Origin: Promethearchaeota archaeon
GTDB lineage: Archaea; Asgardarchaeota; Lokiarchaeia; Sigynarchaeales; SOKP01
Direction: 5' to 3'
DNA: 5,336 nt
Assembly (NCBI GenBank): GCA_019057975.1
Contig: JAHLWJ010000322.1
Location: 1 to 5,336, forward strand
Under the pieces are notes generated by a model. That model ran no database searches. It had not been told where the DNA came from and was given only the letters and a program-made list of their open reading frames with translations. The translations under genes and the position numbers were made by a program. Shown in pieces: positions 1 to 5,336 of this stretch. How positions within the stretch are numbered: position 1 is the first letter of the stretch; every line of letters starts with the position of its first letter.

Positions 1-268
1 TCAATCAGCCGTGGATTTAATACACTTATCAAAGATGAATCCTCACTCAATTTTAGGGAACATTGGCAATATTTCTAAAGAAAAATCTTATGATTGGTTT
101 TCATATATACCCCGATTTGACTCAGAATCAGGTGAGATGGATTTAAATCCAGATGGGAAGGAATCTAGACATTGGGAAATACAATTGAAAGTAGCTGAAG
201 AACTAGGACTTGGTACGCGAGATTATAACTTAATCGAAGTGATAGTGGACGGTCAGAAAAAGAGGTAG
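1..268 (+). CDS. C-terminal part of an unrecognised protein (5' end outside window)
   Basis: A frame is open from the first complete codon (position 2, CAA TCA GCC GTG...) to the TAG at 266-268, giving about 88 visible residues. The frame is open at the window edge, and neither the internal GTG at 11 nor the ATG at 35 has a convincing ribosome binding site. I therefore read this as the tail of a longer gene, not a complete small one. The visible part is hydrophilic and mixed alpha/beta in character, with an aromatic segment (YDWFSYIPRF), an acidic Asn/Asp/Gly stretch (MDLNPDGKESRHWE), and a final hydrophobic strand-like IEVIVDG followed by a basic QKKR end. There is no signal peptide or membrane segment in this part. 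I do not recognise the family and assign no function. It points the same way as the downstream PLP enzyme, about 100 bases away, so the two could be co-transcribed, although a separate promoter candidate lies between them. Confidence 0.6.
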   Translation, partial: QSAVDLIHLSKMNPHSILGNIGNISKEKSYDWFSYIPRFDSESGEMDLNPDGKESRHWEIQLKVAEELGLGTRDYNLIEVIVDGQKKR

Positions 269-272
269 TCTT

Positions 273-329
273 ATGTTTACTATTTTAAATTTTCTTATTC
301 AACAAAATTTTTATCATAAATTAAATTAG
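273..329 (+). other. Possible 18-codon small ORF with a Shine-Dalgarno-like sequence
   Basis: ATG at 273 opens an 18-codon frame (MFTILNFLIQQNFYHKLN) ending at TAG 327-329. AAGAGG at 260-265 sits seven bases before the ATG and overlaps the end of the preceding gene, which is a plausible translational-coupling arrangement. Against it, the composition is that of the AT-rich spacer, the length is trivial, and it overlaps the promoter candidate for the next gene. It could be a leader peptide or pure chance. Nothing here shows that it is expressed. Confidence 0.15.
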
Positions 330-338
330 AGATATAAC
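311..338 (+). promoter_or_regulatory. Candidate sigma-70-type promoter for the class V PLP enzyme gene
   Basis: TATAAC at 333-338 matches the -10 consensus at five of six positions. TTATCA at 311-316 matches the -35 consensus at four of six, with a 16-base spacer. Transcription would start near 345, leaving a 5' leader of about 26 bases that contains the SD sequence. The surroundings are very AT-rich, so chance matches are common and this remains tentative. Confidence 0.3.
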
Positions 339-359
339 TAAACTTTCTTCTTATGAATA

Positions 360-367
360 AAGGTGAT
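360..367 (+). promoter_or_regulatory. Shine-Dalgarno sequence that decides the start at 371
   Basis: AAGGTGAT matches the 3' portion of the anti-SD complement (TAAGGAGGTGATC) and lies three bases before the ATG at 371. An in-frame ATG at 353 lies upstream of this motif and is preceded only by a pyrimidine-rich CTTTCTTCTT, with no purine-rich site. The SD therefore supports 371, not 353, as the translation start. Confidence 0.65.
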
Positions 368-370
368 TTA

Positions 371-2101
371 ATGAAATCAATTTTGACATTTGAGGAAGTA
401 AGAAATGCGATTATAGGACAGAATTTTGTATTTCAAACTCCCTATGGAAACCGTTTACTTCTTTATGTTGACTACACTGCATCGGGCAGGTCTATTAAAT
501 TTATAGAACAATTTCTAATTAAAATTCAACGGGAATATGCAAACACTCATACTGAAGACGCTGTAACTGGTCGTCATATGACGAAAATCCTACACCAAGC
601 AGAGGTATTAATAAAAAAAGCCTTTAATGCGGAAAAGAACTGTCGAATTATAGCCACAGGCACAGGAGCAACGGGAGCAATTTCTAAATTCCAGGAAATT
701 ATAGGTATACGCTTACCCCCAGCAACAAAAGAACTTATGCGAACTTTATTAGATAAATCTGCTAAGGATAATGGTTTAGAACAAAATTTAAATGATGAAC
801 TTATAAAAGAAATAAATCGATTCAAACCTGTTGTTTTTATAGGTCCTTACGAGCATCATTCCAACGATATAATGTGGCGTGAAGCTATAGCCGAAGTTAT
901 AACTATTCAACTTACTCCCGACGGTTATTTTGACTTAGAGGATTTAGAACGTCAAGTTTCAGACCCAAAGTATAAGAATAGATTAAAGATCGGTTCTTTC
1001 TCAGCAGCATCCAATGTAACCGGTTTGAAATCTCCTGTTTATGAAATCTCCCGAATCTTACATAAATATGGGTGTATTGTATGTTTTGATTTCGCCGCTA
1101 GCGCTCCTTATGTAAAAATTGATATGAATAAAGATCCAGATACATATTTTGATGCAATTTTTATCTCTCCACACAAATTCGTAGGAGGTCCAGGATCGTC
1201 AGGAATTTTAGTGTTCAACGAAAGGATTTACGATCAGACGCTCTCTCCAACCGCTGCTGGAGGAGGGACCGTTGATTTTGTAAGCACGACTACCGTTGAT
1301 TATTCAGAAGATATAGAAATAAGGGAAAAAGCGGGTACTCCTGGAGTTTTGCAAACTATTAAAGCAGCTTTAGTTATAGATTTAAAAGATGCTCTTGGAA
1401 TTGATAATATTGAATCGAAAGAATTAGAATATACAACAAAAGCATTGGAACGATTATCTAAACATTCAAAAATCGAAATTTTAGGACCGATCGATCCCGT
1501 AAATCGCATTTCTATTGTCTCATTTATGATAAAACATGGTGATAAAAAGTTACACCCTAAATTCATTACTAAACTTCTTAACGATTTGTTTGGAATTCAA
1601 AGTCGGGCGGGTTGCATGTGCGTGGGACCATATGGACATCTATTGCTCAAAATTGGCGAAGAACGATCTCAAAAATTTCGATTTGTTACTCAACAGGGGA
1701 AACTTGGAATCAAACCAGGTTGGTGTCGCGTAAATTTCCACTATTTATTATCAGAAGTAGAATTCGATTTTATCTGTAAAACAATTGAATTCATAGCTGA
1801 CCATGGATATTTATTCTTAAATGAATATTCTTTTGATATTAATACGGGAGAATGGGTCCACATTAATTTCAAAGACACATACCTATCTAGTAAACCAGAT
1901 ATTAAAACAGTGTTATCATTAAATTTACAGAACTGTTTTGATGAGGAATTCATTGACCAGAAAAAAGAATTCGCTAAATATCTAAAGTGCGCTAGGGAAT
2001 TAGCTCAAGATATTGAAATGGAAGAAGAATATCTTCAATTTGAGGATTCTGAAATTGAGAAATTAAGATGGTTTAATTTTTCTCATACAAATGAAGATTG
2101 A
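371..2101 (+). CDS. Class V aminotransferase / cysteine-desulfurase-like PLP enzyme
   Basis: A complete protein of about 576 aa with the fold-type I PLP enzyme pattern of the SufS/CsdA-like class V family. Motifs in order: phosphate-binding loop GTGATGA (97-103); EHHSN (161-165), where SufS has the His that stacks on PLP; Asp240 in DFAASAP, the expected pyridine-nitrogen ligand; the Schiff-base lysine Lys269 in SPHKF; EKAGTP; RAGCMC (412-417), with Cys417 aligning by spacing with the catalytic cysteine of SufS; and Arg453 in GWCRVNF, a likely carboxylate binder. Two features exceed an ordinary ~400-aa SufS: an insert between about 105 and 155, and a C-terminal extension (about 470-576) with a YSFDINTGEWVH motif and an acidic end. 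Both resemble a longer class V subfamily I recall only in general terms. The likely chemistry is sulfur removal from cysteine or a related PLP reaction, probably cytosolic, but the substrate is unknown. No SufE, SufU or IscU partner is visible. The start is set by the SD at 360-367; a six-codon-longer start at 353 is less likely. Confidence 0.9.
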   Translation: MKSILTFEEVRNAIIGQNFVFQTPYGNRLLLYVDYTASGRSIKFIEQFLIKIQREYANTHTEDAVTGRHMTKILHQAEVLIKKAFNAEKNCRIIATGTGATGAISKFQEIIGIRLPPATKELMRTLLDKSAKDNGLEQNLNDELIKEINRFKPVVFIGPYEHHSNDIMWREAIAEVITIQLTPDGYFDLEDLERQVSDPKYKNRLKIGSFSAASNVTGLKSPVYEISRILHKYGCIVCFDFAASAPYVKIDMNKDPDTYFDAIFISPHKFVGGPGSSGILVFNERIYDQTLSPTAAGGGTVDFVSTTTVDYSEDIEIREKAGTPGVLQTIKAALVIDLKDALGIDNIESKELEYTTKALERLSKHSKIEILGPIDPVNRISIVSFMIKHGDKKLHPKFITKLLNDLFGIQSRAGCMCVGPYGHLLLKIGEERSQKFRFVTQQGKLGIKPGWCRVNFHYLLSEVEFDFICKTIEFIADHGYLFLNEYSFDINTGEWVHINFKDTYLSSKPDIKTVLSLNLQNCFDEEFIDQKKEFAKYLKCARELAQDIEMEEEYLQFEDSEIEKLRWFNFSHTNED

Positions 2102-2140
2102 GAAGAATATTCGGATTTCAAGTATTTTAAAGAAAAAAAA

Positions 2141-3481
2141 TTAAGATGATACATTCAAATTGTTAAACGCCATATAGGGAAATAGAGAATATTCAATAAA
2201 TTCTCGTTCTTTTGAGATATAAACGCAATTCTTCACCATTTCAAGGACATTACCACTAACATTTCCGAGTTTAATTGGATTTTTGAACTCCCCGTTTTTA
2301 ATGTATAGTCCATTTCTAATTTCTGCACCAAAATTACCCGAAACAGCGTCTGGATTTAACCACGAAAACTTGTCGATGTAATAACCCTCCTTTATATCAG
2401 ATACCATTTCGTTAAAAGATATGTCTCCAGGGAGTATTTTAAGGTTACTTATCCCATTAACAATCGTGCCGCTTTCTGCCCGTCTTGCGTTTCCCGTTGA
2501 TTTTTTCTTTTCTAACATTGCATACATTTGATCGTATAATCTATTCTGAAAAACGCCATTTTTTATAACTTCCGTTACTTGATGAGGATTACCCTCTGAG
2601 TCCCAAGAATTAGAGCTCAGACCTCCTTCTAACAATCCGTCATCAATTATAGTGATGTTTTCGCTAGCTACCGCGTCCCCGATGTTGAATCGTGAAATTT
2701 TTTCGGCGTGAGCTTGACCAAGTGCATGAGTTCCAATGACGGGATTAATCGCCTCTTTTAAAACGCTTGGAGAGAAAATGACAAGGGCATTATCAGAAGG
2801 TTTAGGTTCTACTGCTTTTAGCGAATCCTTAGCTCTTCTAGCCCAACTAGATACTCTCTCGTTTAAATTTAGGTGTTCTTTTTCTTTGTAATATCCAGAG
2901 TCCCAGAACTCCGATAATTTACCATTTTCTTGAGCCTTCAAGGAAAATTCCATAAAAAAATAGGTCTTTCTCGCGTCTAACTTCAAATCATTGCTATTCC
3001 TCAAAAAACTATGATTGCTGTGTATTCTAAATCGTAAAAATGTAGGTACTACATCTTTTTGTTGATTCACTTCAGAGACGAGAACTTCTGCTAAATCCTT
3101 CTTAACCATTAGAGGATCGCTTAATATGCTTTTATCAGCCGTATTGATAGGAGAAATATTCACTTTTGAAGGAAAATCGTACTTTGCACTCAAATTTAGT
3201 TTCGATAGTTGGACACATGTATCGATGTTTTTCTCGATTTGGCTAGATTCAAGTGAATTCCCTTTAACTACGCCTATACCTGTTTTATTTTCCTTTTGAG
3301 TAAGAAGTCTTATAAAATATTCAAAATCACTTATCTCTCGCTCGTTCTCAGTCTTATCCTTCAAGAAAATAGTTTCGTAGATACATTTTTCGACGAAAAA
3401 TATCTCAAATTCTTGGATTTTCTTCGATTTTAAAATCGCTTCGATTCTATCTAACTTTTCAATTGACATTTCTTCATTCAC
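2141..3481 (-). CDS. pmbA (tldE): TldE/PmbA-type subunit of TldD/TldE peptidase
   Basis: A 446-aa protein, close to the roughly 450 aa usual for PmbA/TldE. It has an N-terminal alpha/beta domain (about 1-225) and the C-terminal TldD/PmbA core. The core contains VIFSPSVLKEAINPVIG (234-250), NIGDAVAS (266-273), IIDDGLLEGGLSSNSWDSEG (278-297), NGVFQNRLYDQMYA (308-321) and, near the end, SGNVLEMVKN (409-418). TldE is the partner of TldD in a heteromeric cytosolic peptidase and does not itself bind catalytic zinc. Consistent with this, the segment aligning with TldD's HESFGH reads THALGQ (251-256), with all three key positions replaced. The GTG start at 3481 overlaps the tldD stop as GTGA and has GGTGAG (3488-3493) six bases upstream. 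The in-frame ATG at 3469, with GGGGTGA eight bases before it, would give 442 aa and cannot be excluded. It lies directly downstream of tldD in the same operon and converges on the PLP enzyme gene. Confidence 0.88.
   Translation of the reverse strand: MNEEMSIEKLDRIEAILKSKKIQEFEIFFVEKCIYETIFLKDKTENEREISDFEYFIRLLTQKENKTGIGVVKGNSLESSQIEKNIDTCVQLSKLNLSAKYDFPSKVNISPINTADKSILSDPLMVKKDLAEVLVSEVNQQKDVVPTFLRFRIHSNHSFLRNSNDLKLDARKTYFFMEFSLKAQENGKLSEFWDSGYYKEKEHLNLNERVSSWARRAKDSLKAVEPKPSDNALVIFSPSVLKEAINPVIGTHALGQAHAEKISRFNIGDAVASENITIIDDGLLEGGLSSNSWDSEGNPHQVTEVIKNGVFQNRLYDQMYAMLEKKKSTGNARRAESGTIVNGISNLKILPGDISFNEMVSDIKEGYYIDKFSWLNPDAVSGNFGAEIRNGLYIKNGEFKNPIKLGNVSGNVLEMVKNCVYISKEREFIEYSLFPYMAFNNLNVSS
3478..3481 (-). 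other. Four-base GTGA stop/start overlap between tldD and tldE
   Basis: On the minus strand the last bases of tldD (TGA, 3480-3478) overlap a GTG (3481-3479) that opens tldE. This arrangement is typical of translational coupling and fits the near-equal supply of two subunits of one complex. It depends on GTG, not the ATG 12 bases later, being the real start. Confidence 0.6.
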
Positions 3482-4860
3482 CCCGGACTCACCAACGCAT
3501 TTTTAGCTCTGAGATAACTACCTCCAGATGTAACGGGAACCAGATCTTCACTACCTTTCCCACACGTTCCTCCATCTAGTTTCAAAGCATCCTTACTTAC
3601 AGCATCGATATTTTTAAGCATCTCAAGAACATCTCCACTTAAAGCAATTGCTTTAAGAATCTTAGTTCTTTCACCGTTTTCAATAAGGTAACCCTTTTTT
3701 GATGTGCATTGCATGCCACCGCCAAGAGGATCCTCCATACCAAAAAATCCATGAACGAGCATTACTCCTTCTTTAATTTCTGAAATCATTTCTTCTAGTT
3801 CATAATCTCCAGAACCAAAATATGTATTAGACATCCTCACATTGACAGGATGAGCAAAACTTTCTCGTCTGCCGTTTCCTTGCGGTGTAGCATTAAGTTC
3901 TGATGCTGTTCTTCTATCGTATATAAAATTTTTTAATATCCCATTTTCAACTAAGACATTATGCCCAGCCTTTATTCCTTCGTCGTCGAAAAAATATGAA
4001 CCTAATTTCTTTTCTATAGAAGGAGTGTCATAGATTGAACATATCTCAGACGCAACCTGTTTGTTAAGGTGTTGTTTCAAATAACTACGATCTCTCAATA
4101 TTTGATCTGCTTCTAAACCATGCCCAAAGCTCTCATGAGCAATCAACCCTACCATATGTGAGTCTAAAATAATAGTATTTCTTCCTGCAGGTGGTAGTTC
4201 AGCTTTTAACATTTCAAGCGAATTCTTAACTACTTGATCTAAAACTGCGTTTTCGAGTGAATCGAAAATCTCAAATCCTATTTCTCCTGATTTAATGAAA
4301 TAATCGTAATCTACTACGGATCCTTCTTTAGCGATAGGTATAACGAAAACACGAGTCCTTGGAATTACTTGCCTTAATTTGCATCCTTCGTTATTGACGA
4401 ATATACGCTCAATTAAAAGCTCTAAATACTTCACTTGAATATTTATAATTCTATCGTCCGAATTTTTGAGGTATGTATAGATTTCCCTTACTTTTTCAAT
4501 CTTTTCATCAATAGGGACCTTAATGGGATCGATCTTAGGTTTTATTTCTTTGTTTAGACTCCAACCATCGAATTCAGCAATAAGGTTTCCTTTGTTAGAT
4601 ACTTTCGGTATTTTTGTTTTAATATTATTCAAATCTCCATTCGCTTCAATTGCTACTTCTTTCCACGAACCTAAAAAACTGCGAGCGACAATGCCCGATT
4701 TTTTTGTATTCACTGAAAAATTCTCAGCGGAAGGTGTTTTTGCAATAATTGTTGATGAAATGGAATCATATAAGATGTCAAAGTATTGATCGCTTCGATT
4801 ATAATGGTTAGTTATCTCTTCAAAATCAGTAAAAATTTCTTCATATGATTTGTTACTCAT
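3478..4860 (-). CDS. tldD: TldD-type zinc metallopeptidase
   Basis: A 460-aa protein when read from the ATG at 4860. This is in the normal size range for TldD, which is about 480 aa in E. coli. The N-terminal domain (about 1-220) has the alternating strands and helices of the family. The catalytic core carries HESFGH (242-247), the family HExxxH motif with two His zinc ligands and a catalytic Glu, running on into GLEADQILRDRSYL. Further on are GILKNFIYDRRTA, MSNTYF, MEDPLGGGMQC, ALSGDVLEMLKN and GGTCGKG, where Cys433 fits the third zinc ligand. It therefore looks active. TldD/TldE processes modified or unfolded peptides in the cytosol; the substrate here is unknown. The ATG at 4860 is preferred to a GTG at 4869 three codons earlier, but neither has a clear SD, which is odd beside the good SDs elsewhere in the window. 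The stop overlaps the tldE start by four bases. No frameshift is present. Confidence 0.92.
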   Translation of the reverse strand: MSNKSYEEIFTDFEEITNHYNRSDQYFDILYDSISSTIIAKTPSAENFSVNTKKSGIVARSFLGSWKEVAIEANGDLNNIKTKIPKVSNKGNLIAEFDGWSLNKEIKPKIDPIKVPIDEKIEKVREIYTYLKNSDDRIINIQVKYLELLIERIFVNNEGCKLRQVIPRTRVFVIPIAKEGSVVDYDYFIKSGEIGFEIFDSLENAVLDQVVKNSLEMLKAELPPAGRNTIILDSHMVGLIAHESFGHGLEADQILRDRSYLKQHLNKQVASEICSIYDTPSIEKKLGSYFFDDEGIKAGHNVLVENGILKNFIYDRRTASELNATPQGNGRRESFAHPVNVRMSNTYFGSGDYELEEMISEIKEGVMLVHGFFGMEDPLGGGMQCTSKKGYLIENGERTKILKAIALSGDVLEMLKNIDAVSKDALKLDGGTCGKGSEDLVPVTSGGSYLRAKNALVSPG

Positions 4861-4899
4861 AAAAAACACTTTTAATCAAATTTAAGGTAGAATTAAAAT

Positions 4900-4927
4900 A
4901 TTTTTATTTAAATATAATTAATGTAAA
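4900..4927 (-). promoter_or_regulatory. Weak candidate promoter for tldD-tldE
   Basis: On the minus strand, TTTACA (4927-4922) matches the -35 consensus at five of six positions. It is followed after 16 bases by AAAAAT (4905-4900), which matches the -10 at four of six. The region from 4861 to 4980 is almost entirely A and T, so other placements are equally possible. The 158-base gap from the upstream same-strand gene makes an independent promoter reasonable, but read-through from that gene cannot be excluded. Confidence 0.2.
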
Positions 4928-5018
4928 TTAATATAACTAGTAATAAATAGGTTTAGAAGATTTGCTCTTTTAATTTAAAAGTACCTACTTAATAAATTCA
5001 TCGATATGCACTTTCTTT

Positions 5019-5336
5019 TTACACAGATTCTAGATCTCGAGATATCTTAGTATCTGTTGTTTCTCCTAAGCTCTCTGAATTTTCTTCTATGTTAGTTAAC
5101 CTTTTTTCTAATATGCTCATTGTCTCAATTAAGTTATTGATTGTAGTCTGAACATTTTTAACTCCATTTTGAAGTTCACCTATTTGATCTAAGATGAAAG
5201 AATTTACATCGGATTTTTTGACTGGCTCAACCAACCAAGAAAGAATATTACGTAAAAACTTCTGATTGTCTAGTGAATTAATACCAATATTGTCATCGCT
5301 ACAAAAAATGTCTATATCGCCTAAAGCAATTACTTT
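5019..5336 (-). CDS. C-terminal part of a GATase-like protein with a coiled-coil tail (5' end outside window)
   Basis: The minus-strand frame is open from the window edge to the TAA at 5021-5019, giving 105 visible residues. The TTG at 5234 is an internal Leu with no need to be a start. The first ~35 residues, VIALGDIDIF at the start and then DNQKFLRNILSWL, resemble the last strand and helix of glutamine-amidotransferase-like domains of the GldG/IFT52/DUF4350 type. In those, a GDSD-like loop is followed by an aspartate-asparagine and a final 'NIxxWL' helix. This is pattern recognition on a short piece. After VEPVKKSDVN comes a segment with regularly spaced I/L/V/M (about residues 47-88, for example NNLIETMSILEKRL) that looks like a coiled coil suited to oligomerisation. 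The tail after it is polar. It lies upstream of tldD on the same strand with a 158-base gap, so a loose operon is possible. The function is unknown. Confidence 0.65.
   Translation of the reverse strand, partial: KVIALGDIDIFCSDDNIGINSLDNQKFLRNILSWLVEPVKKSDVNSFILDQIGELQNGVKNVQTTINNLIETMSILEKRLTNIEENSESLGETTDTKISRDLESV

Noticed and set aside
287..312. AAATTTT...AAAATTT inverted repeat followed by TT, as a terminator of the first gene
   Set aside because: The seven-base-pair stem has no G-C pair and a ten-base loop, and the U tract is short. It would be unstable and is expected by chance in such AT-rich DNA.
574..825. Minus-strand open frame of 83 codons
   Set aside because: It lies entirely inside the well-supported PLP enzyme gene in antisense and has no recognisable motif or SD.
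1300..1953. Three overlapping open frames on both strands (1300-1566 minus, 1536-1733 plus, 1741-1953 minus)
   Set aside because: All are shadows of the PLP enzyme gene, whose own frame carries the conserved Lys, Cys and Arg motifs across this stretch.
2102..2140. Terminator in the convergent gap, suggested by an A-rich run (2129-2140) that is a T tract on the minus strand
   Set aside because: No stem-loop precedes the T tract on the minus strand, and none is seen for the plus-strand gene. GAATATTC here is only a short self-complementary sequence.
4523..4789. Plus-strand open frame of 88 codons
   Set aside because: It is antisense to the N-terminal domain of tldD, with no family motif; a shadow frame.
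4910..4935. ATTAAT...ATTAAT repeat in the spacer as an operator
   Set aside because: The unit is self-complementary and composed only of A and T in a region that is almost all A and T, so it carries little information.
4976..5014. Imperfect stem (GAAAGTGC with GTACTTTT, minus strand) after the partial gene as a terminator
   Set aside because: It needs two G-U pairs and a loop of more than twenty bases, and has no U tract beyond the stem.
5034..5043. Perfect 10-base palindrome ATCTCGAGAT
   Set aside because: It lies inside the final codons of the partial minus-strand gene, is not repeated in the window, and is most simply chance codon choice.
5006..5050. 14-codon plus-strand frame as a possible precursor peptide near tldD
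   Set aside because: It has no SD, is antisense to the end of the partial gene, and lacks the Cys/Ser/Thr/Gly richness expected of a modified peptide.
5019..5234. Complete 71-aa small protein starting at TTG 5234
   Set aside because: The frame stays open upstream to the window edge, and those upstream residues form a recognisable domain-end motif. It is therefore the tail of a larger gene.

Overview
The window comes from an AT-rich bacterial genome (roughly one third G+C by eye) with tightly packed genes. At least one start has a good Shine-Dalgarno (SD) sequence, and the TldD/TldE pair overlaps by 4 bases (GTGA). I cannot name the species. The base composition and codon flavour would suit Leptospira or a low-GC Firmicute, but nothing here is diagnostic.

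Layout: (1) Positions 1-268 (+) hold the C-terminal end of an unrecognised protein that begins outside the window. (2) Positions 269-370 are an AT-rich leader with a possible promoter, a tiny SD-preceded 18-codon frame, and the strong SD that sets the start of the next gene. (3) Positions 371-2101 (+) encode a complete class V, PLP-dependent, cysteine-desulfurase-like enzyme of about 576 aa. (4) A 39-base gap with no recognisable terminator separates it from the convergent minus-strand genes. (5) Positions 2141-3481 (-) encode a TldE/PmbA-type subunit. (6) Positions 3478-4860 (-) encode its TldD-type metallopeptidase partner, which lies upstream and is translationally overlapped with it. (7) Positions 4861-5018 are a very AT-rich 158-base intergenic stretch. 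(8) Positions 5019-5336 (-) hold the C-terminal end of a protein with a glutamine-amidotransferase-like (GldG/IFT52/DUF4350-like) end motif followed by a predicted coiled coil. It runs off the window.

How the genes may work together: TldD and TldE form a heteromeric zinc peptidase known in other bacteria for trimming modified or unfolded peptides, such as the microcin B17 leader and CcdA. Here TldD keeps all visible metal and catalytic residues, while the aligned site in TldE has lost all three. This fits one active and one structural subunit. The PLP enzyme is convergent, not co-transcribed, so a shared pathway is only a neighbourhood inference. No RiPP precursor, cyclodehydratase, radical-SAM enzyme, transporter, tRNA, rRNA, CRISPR array or mobile element is visible. 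I see no clear evidence of a new system inside these 5.3 kb. The best leads are the unusual active-site variants and the truncated genes at both edges.
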